Below are positions 1 through 11,920 of a stretch of 64,000 bases of DNA, piece by piece (the stretch's first letter is position 1; every line of letters begins with the position of its first letter). The stretch comes from Uloborus plumipes (taxonomy: Eukaryota > Arthropoda > Arachnida > Araneae > Uloboridae). Location of the stretch: assembly GCA_038373865.1 (NCBI GenBank), contig JAXGGA010001103.1, forward strand, positions 105,269-169,268. Reading direction: 5' to 3'. Position numbers and translations under genes: made by a program. The notes beneath the pieces are model-generated. The model worked only from the letters and a program-made list of their open reading frames with translations. It did not search any database and was not told the origin of the DNA.

Positions 1-1659
1 CAGGAAAAGTATTTAAAAAAATATTATGTAAAAAATAATTGTTTTATTAAGGAAAGAAAAATCGTCACTTAAAAGTTACGATAGACCCCAGAGGGTACAT
101 ACGTTTTTCACTAAAAAAATTTTCTGCCTACGATATAATATTTAAAAAGACATTTTATAAGAAGAAATAAAATCAGAAATTAACATAAACTGGGAGGCTG
201 GGAATAACTTTGAAAACTTGGCTTTTTTTCTTGAGATTGTGAACGATGTCATTTTTGATAAAGATCATATTCAAACTGCTACAGAACACACTTTACAATG
301 GTTATGTGCTGCAATCTGTTAATAACGAATTGAAACAATACCAAGGTACTCATTGAACACTATTACTTGGTTTAAATGTTCATTTTGGGGAAATTCAGAC
401 CCTTTTTCGGACCGTCCCTAAAAAGGGACGCTAGGCATTAATGGGTTAACATAGTTTTTAAATAAACCCTATTAATCACTGAATAAAGTTTAAAAGCGAT
501 GTCTAATAAGAAACCTTTTTGCATAAAAAATATTCTTTGTGTTATGCATTACTTCTTAAAGGGTCCACGATGATGAAGATTGCTCTTTCTGAACTAAAGC
601 TGTTCGTTTTTTGCTCCGTTGAAAGTATCATCAGCATTTTATACTAATTATAAATGAAAAATTCATCAAAACTAAAAGGGATTAATGTTAAACCAATGTG
701 CTGTACTTTTAAAAACTTTTTTACGGGCAATTCTTGAGAGGCTTCAAACACTTTTTAATCGATTTAGCAGACTAATCAGATTCTAATGTCTTTACTTCAT
801 CAAAGATATGACGGTGTAAATAAAAGAAGGCAATTAAGGTAGATTTCTCAATTAAGTAAGAATAATGGCTTTCCCAAAAATATTTTGCCCAAGTTATTCT
901 GAAGTAAAAGAAAAAAACGTAAAGAAAGTAAAGGAAGCACCATCAATTTTTTCCAATTTCTTATTTCAGAATAAATTGAGAGGGCTTCATGATTAATTAT
1001 TTTACAAGACGAAGTAAATTAAGTTTTAAGGGAAAGGATATCAAGGCTTATGAAGATTAAGGTTGATTAATTACATGATTTCGGAGATTAATTTTCAAAG
1101 TTTGCTTTTTCTTCTAATGTATTATTTTTCCATAATGAATTCAATTTCCATTTTTCCCATAACATATAATTAAATATATTAAATATGATGCGTAAAAATT
1201 TTCCTAAACATGGGTGAAATTAGTTGAATAAAGCAGTGTTTCGAAACCCGTGTGCTGCGACAAGCTCCCGGATGTGCTGTGGCACACTGCACAAGTGTTT
1301 TGCCTCAATATAGAGCTGTAATAATAAGTGTTCCTCAAGGTTTCGTCTCGAATGTGAAAAATCAAAATCCAAGTGTTCAAATTACCCAGTTTCTTCCATC
1401 GCAAAGTTTTCATGGCAAATAACCAGCTAGATGAATTGAAGTCAGACTTTTCTGAAAATGACATTTTTCAACTGCACAAAATCAAAGGTCGCTTAATTTT
1501 TCTTGGCATTTTAATCATATTATGTGAGATGATGCATGCAGATTATCGCTGCCGACTTTTTTTTTGCCAAGATTTTTTTTTCTTGCTTTCGAAATGACGA
1601 CATTTTCTGAAGTTGTACAACGAAGGACAATTTATTACAAGTCGAGTATTTTCCGGTTA
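1..1659. other. AT-rich intergenic stretch, nothing recognised
   Basis: No conserved coding segment, terminal inverted repeat or tRNA-like box was recognised on either strand. The short open frames here (for example on the minus strand at 1204-1464 and the plus strand at 1373-1597) are low-complexity or uncharacterised and have no splice context. I treat the stretch as non-coding. Confidence 0.5.
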
Positions 1660-1673
1660 GACTGTTGTACATT

Positions 1674-1969
1674 TCATTTCATTTCACACTCCAGGGTCCC
1701 CCGTACCTACCACAGCTTCGTGGTTTAACCGGGATAGGGCCCTGAAGAGCGCTCTGTTCTTAATTTTGAACCAGAACCTAGGGTCGAGCAAACCCTAGGG
1801 CCCAGCACCCCCAGAGGTATCGTTTCACTTGGAGGACTTTGTGACCACGACATTTTTAACGCCTCCCAGCCACCATTAATCAAGACGGTGGATCTTTGAT
1901 CGGCTGGGATCGAACCCGGGTCCCTCCGGACACGAGTCCGATGCCTTACCGATCGGGCCACCACGGCCC
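1674..1969 (-). mobile_element. tRNA-derived SINE (family C), full length
   Basis: Read on the minus strand, the element starts at 1969 with a tRNA-like head. This has an RNA polymerase III A box (TGGCCCGATCGG) and a B box (GGTTCGATCCC). A GC-rich body follows and the tail is a short run of GAAAT repeats next to 1674. Perfect 14-bp direct repeats, GACTGTTGTACATT, flank it at 1660-1673 and 1970-1983, as expected for target-primed insertion by LINE machinery. A diverged second copy lies at 28690-28915. The 85-residue open frame across the element is only a reading of the SINE body. Confidence 0.9.
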
Positions 1970-1989
1970 GACTGTTGTACATTAGGGTG

Positions 1990-2530
1990 GGTCGAAAAAA
2001 GCTTTTTTTCTCTGATCAATTTCTAATAGCACGGAAAACTTGCCCATGGGCATCCTAATAACGGGAAAAATAATAAAAAAAATAATTAATTACTTTTGTA
2101 ATCGCGCAAGAGCTCTAAAGTTTAGAAAAAAAGAGAAATTTCTGTCATTTTTAAAAATGAATATTTTTTTCAAAAAATATTTTTTTTAATTTCTAATAGT
2201 GCGGAAAACTTGCGAATGGGTATTATAATAACGGAAAAAATAATGAAAATAATATTTAGTTACTTTTGTAAAAGTGCAAGAGCTCTAAAGTTTAGAAAAA
2301 AAGAGAAAAATCTGTAATTTTTAGAGATGAATTTTTTTTTTTTTTAAATATTTTTTTTATTTCTAATAGTGCGGAAAACTTGTGCCAGGGCTTCCTAATA
2401 ACAGCAAAAATAATTTAAAAAATAAGTAATTATTTTTGAAACCACGCAGAAGGTCTAAAATTTCGAAAAAAAGAGAGAAATCTGTAATTTTTAAAAATAT
2501 ATAATTATTTAAAAAAATAGTTTTATATAT
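1990..2530. repeat. left subterminal repeat array of transposon copy 1
   Basis: Three diverged copies of a unit are visible at roughly 2020, 2200 and 2365. Each contains CGGAAAACTTG, a block near ATAACGGGAAAAATAAT, then GAGCTCTAAAGTTTAG and an A/T run. The right end of the element carries the same unit inverted. Such subterminal arrays usually bind transposase; that function is inferred here. Confidence 0.75.
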
Positions 2531-2809
2531 TTAATAGTATAAAAACTACTTTTGTAGTTCGAAATTGGTTTAAAAAAACTTGGGGTACATTGCCGTTCGT
2601 TTGAATTTGCACAAAATCCCTAAAAATCTTTTTTTTTTTGGAAAAAATCACATATCGCATCTTATTGCACATTTTAGCATGTTTTTTACAGATTCTAAAA
2701 TAATACTAAATCAAGTCACACCCACATCCTACCCAATCAACCAACCATTTTGGGTGTGCTTACTTACACCCTTTGAATTCTGACTTCGAATCAAATTTTT
2801 GCATTAAAG

Positions 2810-3458
2810 ATCTTTATTTTAAGGTTGTCTTAATGAAACCCTCTCGGTTTTCATTCCCGCAAACTTTAGCAACAGCCTTTGCAACTAGTTTTACACACCT
2901 CTCCACTGACTGAGTGTGTCAGGGAAATTTCAAGTAATCAAATTCTGGAAGGGTTTTTTCTTTCAATAGGGTTGAAATATTTTCTGTAGACATATTTGAC
3001 AGAAGGGGTGGAGGTGTCAGCTTACAATTTGTTCAATCAATTAGTTCAGGATAGTCAGTGTCTTCAAAGTTAATTGAAGAAAGCTTGAAATCTCTAATGT
3101 GGTCCACTACTGGCGGATCATTTCTGGCTTTCAGTATCTTGCTGTAGCCTAACTCTCTAACGTGCTGTCCATAACGTATCCATTTTCATCGCCAGCATGA
3201 GAATATCTAGATGCCAGAAGAAAGAGTTTCTCTGAATGACTGGATCGATTTTTTTTTAATGTTGTCCGGAAAATATCTGGTTATTTGAATGATCTTTAAT
3301 ACTTGCTTCGGACCATCTTTCACAGTGTTGTGCACTTTAATATTGAACCAAACAGGAGCGTAGGTCTTTACAATATAATTTGCAAGGGTCTTCATTTCGC
3401 TTGTCGGACTTATTTGGGAACATAAAGTCTTAACACCCGGTTTGCACAAGTTAACCAT
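2810..3458 (-). pseudogene. C-terminal fragment of the TAGGGTGG transposon protein
   Basis: An open frame at 3207-3458 includes YIVKTYAPVWFNIK and TRYFPDNIKKK. Past a frame change the reading resumes with RELGYSKILKARND, then a module with HTQSVERCVKLVAKA, KVCG and NREGFIKT near 2815-2900. The same order of blocks occurs in the plus-strand ORF of copy 2 (32105-32948 and 38361-38765). At least two in-frame stops and one frameshift interrupt it, so the copy is dead. I recognise the block pattern as a widespread uncharacterised ORF of arthropod repeats, with no confident superfamily or catalytic residues. What is seen is the homology between the two copies here; the role as transposase is inferred from the flanking inverted repeats and TSD. 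Confidence 0.7.
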
Positions 3459-3669
3459 CTGGAATGACTGAGGGGTCCAGGATTTTTAGCTGCTAATTCT
3501 GGATTACAGCTTCCTGTGCTGACTGCTTGAACAATGTCTAAAAGATATTTCTAATCTTTTCTGAGGTCAGTTTTATTTATTGTGATGGTAATACATTCAT
3601 GCATAGAAAGTTTTTCTCTTTTTTCTTCTCTTTTAGCCAGTTTAACTGTCTCTTTTCTATCCAACGTTT

Positions 3670-4245
3670 TTCCCGTTATTAGGATGTCCATGCGCAAGTT
3701 TTCCGCACTATTAAAAATTTTAAAAAGTATTTTTTTAAAAAATATTCGTCTTTAAAAATGTCAGATTTTTCTCTTTTTTTCTAAACTTTAGAGCTCTTGG
3801 GTGATTACAAAAGTAATTAATTATTTTTTTAATTATTTTTCCCGTTATTAGGATGCTCATGAGCAAGTTTTCCGTGCTATTAGAAATTTAAAAATGTATT
3901 TTTTGAAAAAAATATTCAGCTTTAAAAATGACAGATTTTTCTCTTTTTTTCTAAACTTTAGAGCTCTTGCGCGATTACAAAAGTAATTAATTATTTTTTT
4001 AATTATTTTTCCCGTTATTAGGATGCCCATGCGCAAGTTTTCCGCACTATTAGAAATTTAAAAAATATTTTTTGAAAAAAATATTCATCTTTAAAAATGA
4101 CAGATTTTTCTCTTTTTTTCTAAACTTTAGAGCTCTTGCGCGATTACAAAAGTAATTAATTATTTTTTTTATTATTTTTCCCGTTATTAGGATGTCCATG
4201 GGCAAGTTTTCCGTGCTATTAGAAATTGATCAGAAAAAAAAAGCT
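3670..4245. repeat. right subterminal repeat array of transposon copy 1
   Basis: CCCGTTATTAGGATG recurs at about 3672, 3841, 4011 and 4180, giving a period near 170 bp. Each unit carries GCAAGTTTTCCG, AAATGACAGATTTTTCTC and ACTTTAGAGCTCTTG blocks. It is the inverted counterpart of the left array. Confidence 0.85.
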
Positions 4246-4270
4246 TTTTTCGACCCACCCTATTGTACAT

Positions 4271-4532
4271 TGCTGTAGTTTTGAACACGTACATTCATGG
4301 AATCGAGAAATGCAAGGACGGAGTGTGAAATGTATTTTCATGTGTGAGCAAGCCAAATGGGTTCAAATGAAAAATTCACCCGTAAGGAAAAGGAAAAGGA
4401 ATAGGTCTTACATTACCTGGACGCATTTAAGCATGCCAGTAACAAGTGACCTGGAAAAAAAGCTGCTGAATCTATTGGTACAACATTTGGCCATGCTCTA
4501 GGAAAAGTTGGTCCACTATTTTGAGTTGATTA
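4271..4532. other. flank, nothing recognised
   Basis: Unique sequence follows the transposon. The 91-residue open frame (4226-4501) starts inside the transposon terminus and has no recognised motif or splice context. Confidence 0.4.
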
Positions 4533-4534
4533 TA

Positions 4535-4694
4535 GTCTGTTACTTAAAAAAGAGGCATCGAGGTCACAAATTTTGCGTCGTTTCCATGGAAACTACTAAG
4601 ACAATTAATTTCATTTTAAGGTTTATGGAGCTAGGTTACCGTGGAGAAGACGCAAAATTTGTGACCTTGATGAGCATATTTTAAAGTAACAGAC
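4535..4694. mobile_element. short palindromic MITE, TA target
   Basis: The arms are GTCTGTTACTT...CGAGGTCACAAATTTTGCGTC at the left and GACGCAAAATTTGTGACCT...AAGTAACAGAC at the right, around a loop of about 70 bp. TA flanks both ends, as for Tc1/mariner-type MITEs. No coding capacity. Confidence 0.75.
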
Positions 4695-5497
4695 TAGAGA
4701 CTGGGGCGATATGACTCGATTGGCGATCCATTTCGTCATCTCTGGATCACACAAAGAGAAAATGCTTTTTTCAGAGTTAAAAAAGAATTTATAGATCTCA
4801 TGTGATTGCACTCTGAAAAAGTTCTATATAATAACTCTGGATAATGAAAACATATTGGCTGATGCTAAAAAAAAAAATAACACCCAATTCTGTATCAATG
4901 TGCTGCTATCATTTTCAGTAGTACCTCTGTGTAAAACGATCTTTTTAACACTAACATTGAACAGCACCCAGCAAGAGAACTCAATGTGTCTCCTTCGGGA
5001 TAGAGCCCAGGGCTTATTTTGCGTAGAAGTTCGCAGAAGCTCCGCTCCTGCCCTTCCTTTCAAGTTAAGACAAATTTTAACATTTGAGGCAAAATTCAGA
5101 CTATTTACTCGAAATTCAAACTATTTACGAGCAAAAATGCAGCAAGGACTATGGAGCTCCTACATTTCTTTTGACTGAAATGATGTCCTGTGAAAAAGCC
5201 TAAGATCAATTCTCTCTCAATCCGCCTAGGTTCGTCAAGACTGGCACTACACTACTAAGGTGGTTTTCACTAGTGTTAAAAGGTAATTAGGTACTTGGCT
5301 TTATATTCCCGTTTTATGTCTTTTTGAAACATGTAAAATAAATGGTTTTAATGTCGTATGAACCATTATGATGTATTTTAGAGAAGTGTTGGAAAATTGG
5401 TTAGTGATGTTTGGCAAAAGCGTTAATAAGCCATAATAAACCTTAAGTTACTTTTTATCTTTAAATAATTTTATAAATAAACTAAAATACTTATATA
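4695..5497. other. unique AT-rich stretch
   Basis: Overlapping open frames on both strands (4824-5063 minus, 4855-5178 plus) have no recognised domain and no consensus splice sites at their ends. I found no repeat structure. Confidence 0.4.
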
Positions 5498-5605
5498 CCC
5501 AAGTAGCACACTTCGTTTTTTAAATGTTGTAAAATGGTTATTAACGTTGTAACAACCGCTTTAAAACGTTTATAAAACGTTTAAAGGTTATTTGTGCTAC
5601 CTGGG
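5498..5605. mobile_element. 108-bp MITE with CCCAAGTAGCACA ends
   Basis: Left end CCCAAGTAGCACA pairs with right end TGTGCTACCTGGG. The interior is rich in AACGTT and AAACGTTT steps. The terminal sequence resembles the ends of the element at 25468-25877, so they may share a mobilising transposase. Confidence 0.65.
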
Positions 5606-6889
5606 ATACTTTCACTTGCACCACGTTAGTTATAACTTGAAAGTTTTTTTTTTTCGCTCTTGTTCTGACTACGCACTGATGAAAACAGTGTCTATATTTT
5701 CTGTGTAAATTGTGGTTCAGTATGCTGCGAGGATAGCGCGAATTCTAAAGTGTGCCGTAAGGTAAAAAAGGTTCAGAAGCAGTATAACAAAGACAAGAAT
5801 AGGTTTGATGGATTCTCCTTTCTATAATGCAAAAATTGTAAAAATAAACATTATTTTTGAGCTATATAGAAGTTTCTGTTTGAGTAAACTACAGATTTGT
5901 TACTGATAAATTATGTTGTATTTCACATCGATGCTTTAAAGTTATTTTTTTAGTGTTAACTTTAAAATGAACTTTTTTTCCAATCCAAAAACTTTTATCA
6001 GTTCTATAAATATTTTCAAGTACTTTATTCTTATGTTTCGAGTACTGCTCATAATTCCGATACCTAGGGTTAGACTATTCATACTATAAGCTGTGAAGTA
6101 CTTTAATGTAACTGCTTATTTATTTTTAAATTTGATTGATTAGACGGCATTTGCAATTATACTTGGACTTCAATGGATATTTTCCACCATTCAAAATTGC
6201 TGCTATACTCGAACATATTTCAGTAAATAATTTGAAGAAAAGACTTAAATACCTCTGAAATTACAAATGTAAATAAAACATAGCATATATTTGTGCTCTA
6301 TAATATAAACTTTTGCTTTTAGTAATAAATTATTCTTTGTTAAACTATTAGTTTATATTTTTATTTTGATGACAGGAAATTTAATTCCATGTTATTAGGC
6401 CTTTGTTATGATTTAAAAAAAAATCATCCTAATTTAAATTCCTAATAAAGCTTGTACGTTAAGTAATTTTTTATCAATAATATTCATGCTCTAGTCTTTT
6501 CATTAATATGAATTAAAATATTTTGTAACGTGAGCATGAGAAATTTTGAAATTTGAAAAGCTATGTAGAGAACAAAAATGAATTTTTAGAATGCTTGCTT
6601 TTGAAAAGCTTTATGAGAAAGTCAGCAGCAATTGCGAAAAAGAAAAATAATAACACAAAAGCTATTAAAGAGCGTTAAAGTGTAAAAAAACATAATTTTT
6701 ACAAAGCTTTTTGTTAGGCTTGTTTAATAAAGCTTGATAATAACACTATACAAAATTTCTGTATCTTTATTCTGCTTTTAATTACTTATTTCATTTATTT
6801 TTCACTCTATTATTCTACTTTGCGTGATTAAAACTTTGATTTTCAAAATAATGATGAGTTAAGAAAAATAATCCGGTATAAATAGTTAT
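5606..6889. other. unique AT-rich stretch, nothing recognised
   Basis: Long A/T tracts, no coding signal and no clear inverted repeat. Confidence 0.45.
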
Positions 6890-7260
6890 GATTATGAGTC
6901 AAAAATCAGTGCGATTAAAATGAAGCACTAGTGACGCGATGCATATTTCATGAGGCTATGCAACTTTTTTTCCATTTACGGTACAACTTATTCAACCCTA
7001 CAATTGCTTACGGTGCAGTTGCAGTTAGCAAAAGACATTAGCACCATTTCTAAGTGGTACCATCATTCATGTAAGTCACGGACTCACTATTGACAACTTC
7101 AGTTAAGCAAGCGAATGGGCCATCACCATAGCAACCCCGCCCTTCCGAAAGAGATATTTGCATGCGTTCAATTGCCCGCACTTAGTAAGCTATTACAAAA
7201 TTTTGTTCACCGATGACTTAAGAAAACAATAAGACGACAGTGTTTCCCCTGATGTGGTTA
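6890..7260. promoter_or_regulatory. candidate conserved non-coding or enhancer-like block
   Basis: Base composition is more balanced than the flanks, with no ORF and no repeat relatives in the window. It contains ATTTGCATGCG, which includes the POU/octamer core ATTTGCAT (near 7156), and CCATAGCAACC, an RFX/X-box-like half (near 7125). Motif matches of this length occur by chance, so this is a candidate only. Confidence 0.25.
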
Positions 7261-8039
7261 AGCTTATTGTTTCAAATAAATATTGTACTATTTTTTAAAT
7301 AAATATATAACTAAGCATATTACAATGCTTAAGCATATATAGAATATTATATGCAATGAGTAAGCATATTGAAACGCATTTGTAAACGCTCGATTCCTTT
7401 TTTTTTTAAACTCCGATTATAAATTTTATTTTAATTTCAACTTTCTCAAATTTCCATGTAATCACTGAAAATAATTTCTAAGTCAATATTTAATACCTAA
7501 TTCTGGAACAGCTTTACAACTGCACATTTTATCATCAAAAAGTTGCTGGAACATTTCAAAACACATGTGCATTCAAAATCTTTATATGAATTTCCTTTAG
7601 GGTGAGTCGGGATACCATGTCAAACCATAAAAGAAATAAATGTTTCTAATACTATGTTGATGAAAAACAAAAAGTAACACTTTCTACCTATCTCAAAGTA
7701 GGTCCAAAGGCTGTGTGAAATGTCTCATTACAAACAAATATGAAATAAATGATTTATTATGAAAAACCTAATTGCAACTTTGAGCCATATCACCCGAATA
7801 GTCAGACGATTCCCCCACTTCATCAGGTTGTTTACCGCACTTGCAATAAAATCACAGAACATATTATAGTCAACAAGAAGCTCCATGAACCCCCCCCCCC
7901 CCCCCCCGAGCCTACTTTTCCTTTTACCAACATCAACATTCTAGCATCTTGTTAATAGTCTCTAGTAAGGCTGCGAATGTAAATCAGACATACATTTTTA
8001 ACATTCAATTCTGATTTATAAAAGCTAAATATGCCTCTC
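7261..8039. other. AT-rich stretch with an 18-bp poly-C tract
   Basis: Nothing was recognised apart from an uninterrupted C run at 7890-7907. The 68-residue open frame at 7749-7955 runs through that poly-C tract and looks fortuitous. Confidence 0.5.
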
Positions 8040-9245
8040 TAAACCAAAACAAAGTTTGTTCGAATAGGACTCAAAAGCTATTAAGGGCGAAAAATTGTTT
8101 GAAAGGTTCAAGACTGAAAAAACAAGTGTTCAAATCGAAAAGTCAAACATAGGAAAGAGTTGATCTCACCAATAAGTTTCGAACGAAAAAAAGTTTGTTC
8201 GAATCGGACTCTTCACTTAAAGTTATGAGAGTTGTTTTTGTTTTCAGGGTCCGATAGGCTATAAAATAAATGAATAACATCTAAGTGTTAGGGGAATTTA
8301 GTGTAAAAAGAGGCAACTTCAAAACGAAAAAGGTCTATCATCGTTTTGAAAAACTGTTTAACTTTTTGAAAAACTTTTTAAGAGAATAAAAATCAAGACG
8401 AACACGTGTGTCATATATTTAATTAAGTATTCCATGTTTTTTCTTATTTTTTAGCCTACTTTCTCGTTAAAAATAAAAGAGGCGATTAAAGTATTAAAAG
8501 TGGCCTAATGCATCTAAAAAATATCGCCAAGTCCAAAACAAAGTCAAAAAGAAACAAAAAAAAAAAAAAAATGAAATAAATATCGAAAAATTAAAAATTT
8601 GAAAGTATGGTATTGAAATGGGCAATTTGTGTGTCGGTCGGTCGGTCTGTCGGTCTGTCTGTCCCCCCCCCCGCCCTAATAACTTTTGAATGAACATTCC
8701 GATTTGAACGAATTTTTTTTTTTTTGTTGGAAAGATCTCGGCAATTACAGCTCAATCCCATATTTGATTTTTCGATTTGAACAATTTTTGGTTCAACTTT
8801 GAGCCGTTCAAACAACCTGTCCCGTGATATTAACTTTTTAGTAATCAGTCCGATTTGAACAAACATTTTTTTGTTCGAAAGATCTTTTCAAGGATACTTC
8901 ATTCCCGTATCTACATTTTCGATTTGAACAATTTTTCGTTAAACATTGAACCGTTCAAACAAGCTGTCACCCCTAATAACTTTTAAGTGAACAGTCCAAT
9001 TTAAACTATTTTTTTTGTTCGAAGCATCTAGGCAAGGATACTTTATTACCGTATTTAGATTTTAAATTTGAACATTTATGGTTCAACATTGAACCGTTCA
9101 AGCAACCTTTCCCCACCTAATAACTTTTAAGTGAAACGTCCGAATTGAATAAACTCTTTTTGTTCGAAAGATCTCGGAGAGACTCATTCCCATATTTCAC
9201 TTTTCAATTTGAACCATTTTTCGTTCAATGATGAACTCTTTCAGA
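8040..9245. repeat. degenerate tandem and inverted repeat cluster
   Basis: Four tandem copies of a roughly 145-150-bp unit occupy 8675-9240. Their starts are marked by TAATAACTTTTAAGTGAAC-like blocks near 8675, 8828, 8973 and 9117. Each continues with GTCCGATTTGAACAAAC, TTGTTCGAAAGATCT and a GAACCGTTCAAACAA block. Reverse-complement copies of the same blocks lie at about 8055-8245 (GTTTGTTCGAATCGGACTCT, ACTTAAAGTTATGAG). The array is therefore an inverted structure around a spacer that carries C-rich and GTCGGTCTGT microsatellite sequence (8633-8672). It may be a fold-back element with repeat-bearing arms. Confidence 0.75.
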
Positions 9246-11920
9246 AAAAGTTAAACCTGAGCGCCTACTGGGAAATTTAAATTGAATCTTGATTCTGAAC
9301 ATAAAGGCGGATTTCCTTCAAACTAACTTTGAAAGAAAACGGGTTTGATAAAAAATGTATGTAAAGAACTTTTCTGAAAAATCTTCTGTGAGGACTCTCA
9401 TTCCGACTCCGACTCCGCAAACATGGCGGAAATGCAGGCTCAGAAAAAAATGACTGACTGGACAGACGATGTTTTGTTTATTTATTCATTTTTTTTGTTT
9501 AATTTATTATTATTATTTTTATTTATTTTTTTTTTGTATTTTTTTTGGCAGACGATTTTTTGTTGTTTACAATTTTTTTTTATTCACGAGAGCATTTTAT
9601 TTTTATTTATATTTAACAATTGCCAACGGATTAAAAATAAAATTTGAGACATTTTATTATTGAACGAGGTTTTTTTTTCTTTCTTTCTTTGATGAAATTT
9701 TTCTACGGAAGAACTATAACAGTTACATTCTTTAAAAGGGTCGACAAAACTTTATTTACTCGTTTATTTACTTTTTACGTGTCCATTTCATTTGATGAGA
9801 GGAGTATATTTTGCTTTTAGAAATCAGCTTTAAGTGCTATAAAGATATGTTTGACATAATTTTCAGTTTCAGATATTCAAGAGAATATTGATCAGATGCT
9901 AGAATGCCGATGTCGATGTAGGGAAAGTAGGCTCGTTTAGTTCTTGACAGAACTTCTTGTTTTTAATACTTTCAAAAGGTTAAAAAAACGTTATTTATTT
10001 TTTGTAGCTACTTTAAGCATTATAAAACAACTTTTCAAAAAATATCCACCAGATATCTTCTTCATTTTGGAAAAACTAACCCTGCTATCATTAAAATTCG
10101 AAAAAAAAGAGCTCAAACAAATAATAATGTTACTGAATTGTTTATCTGATTAAAGTAACAAAAAAATAATTATTTATGCACAAAAGTTTGTTATGCTACA
10201 ACTAAAAGAATCTGTTAACTATAATCTAAATTAATTACTTCTTATGTCCTGCTACTAAACACGTCCTTCCTTTTAGCAACTTTATCTCAGAATTTTTTCT
10301 GGGAATTGTGAAAGGCTCTAGTAATTCTCACCATTAAACGTTTTTTAACATATTCGCACAAATGTGTTTTTAACAGCAACGAAAACGCAAAATAATTATT
10401 TTTTTTTACTTCAAAATAATAAGAATGAAAAAATATGAATTTGAGAGGGTGCCAATAGCTTTTTACTAAAATCTTGATTCGCATATGTGCCAAATTCTTG
10501 CGGATCGATGTTAGAATTTGGCGTTGCATCAAGATTTATCACTGTTGAATTTAGCACCGCGTACATTATTTCGCAAAAAATATTTAAAAAATTAAAGATA
10601 TTAAAATGATTTGATACATATTTGGGATAATTCGAGGTACACTACTTGATATTTTTAAAGAAACTATTATAATGTTTAAATGCGTATATTTTGCATTTTA
10701 TTATTATTATTTCCCCGTAAGCAATTTATTTATGTCAATTTTATTCAACGTCAATCGCAGTTAATAAGCGCGTAATTGTCTGAAAACTGCTACTTAATTA
10801 ACTAAACTTTGCTTTGAAATCTACTAAAAACTGACCACCAATTTCTGAAAGAATGAAAATAATGAATCTTTAAACTGTTTTTTGGACTATTTTTTTATTT
10901 TATTTTATCGCTCTCTTTTACAAATGAAAAGAGATAAATATACAGGTTTAAAACTAGAACAAAAATCTTCTTGTGGTTATTTCCTGATATTAAACTGGTT
11001 TATTTGCTTTTAAAGGTATTTATTTTTTTACTTGGTGCCATACACTTATGAAATATAGTATTTGCATGATTAAAAAAATGCAAAAACTTACTTTTGTTTG
11101 AACACAACTCTTTTACTTAAAGAAAAATATACAACGATAAAAAGTAAAAATGTGCAGGAGCAATGCAAACACGTGTTTTGGGTTTGCAAGGCGTTTTCGA
11201 TGCACAAAAGTGGGCTTATGGATGTCAAAATTTTACATAAATTTTTAAATGTTACTTTCAAAAGTCGTATTATTTGCTTTCATTTTTATGCACAAAGATA
11301 ATCATTTATTTAACCCTTCTAATCTCCTCTTTCAGCATAAGGTAAGTAAGGCGATTAGAAAAAAATCCAGAATGAGGGAAAAAAATTTTATCTATTATCA
11401 AGCATTACTTTCAGAAAGATCTACAGGATATTCTATCTAACTTTCAATTATGTATTTTTGGATTTTAATGATAAACTCTTTTACGAGGATAAGGGCAAGA
11501 AGGACTTTGGGTGAAATGCATTACGGTCATGTTGAACTTTTAAAATACAAAATTCGGTCCACCTTTTGTGTTATTTTCATTCGGCCATTTTATTTCTTGA
11601 GTAAATGGCCTTAAGGTCGGGAAAAAGTGAGTTGAAAAAGCGGAACCCACTTATTTTTTATGCATTATAGGCGCCTTTTTATGAATAAGCTCGTTTAACT
11701 ATGGACAATACTTCTTGGAGTTTTTTTTTTTTTTTCGAACTTTCAGGTTGTTGCAAAGTTGGATGGAACACATGATCTGATGTCAATAGCTTTTTTTTTT
11801 CTATTTAAGTCGTCGTTAATTGTGACTTTGGCACACTCTCATAATTCGAGTATAATATATGCGAAATCAAAAAAATTATACATCTATATGTAAGTTTTTT
11901 CGCACCATTCTAAAATTCTT
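9246..11920. other. AT-rich stretch; one diverged repeat copy at 11120-11240
   Basis: The T-rich open frames at 9423-9663 come from low-complexity DNA, and other small frames lack motifs. About 11120-11240 resembles the fold-back at 19033-19193: TACAACGATAAAAAG...GCAAACACGTGTTTTGG...AAGGCGTTTTCGATGCACAAAA. It is probably an old copy. Confidence 0.45.

Larger units (their letters stand above)
1983..4262 (-). mobile_element. DNA transposon copy 1, TAGGGTGG termini, 8-bp TSD
   Basis: The ends are inverted: TAGGGTGGGTCGAAAAAAGC at the left, and its reverse complement, ending CGACCCACCCTA, at the right. The 8-bp direct repeat TTGTACAT flanks the element (1975-1982 and 4263-4270) and lies inside the older SINE's own target duplication. 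Both ends carry subterminal arrays of a roughly 170-bp unit, about three copies per side in opposite orientation. The only coding trace is on the minus strand (2810-3458). An 8-bp TSD fits hAT, P, Merlin or KDZ-type transposons, but the encoded protein does not let me choose. It is the same family as 31633-39068, judged by termini, TSD length and protein. Confidence 0.85.

Noticed and set aside
1725..1982. Arg/Ser-rich 85-residue minus-strand protein
   Set aside because: It reads through a SINE whose limits are set by perfect 14-bp duplications.
9423..9663. Hydrophobic membrane-protein-like frames
   Set aside because: They arise from T-rich low-complexity sequence giving Phe/Leu/Tyr runs.
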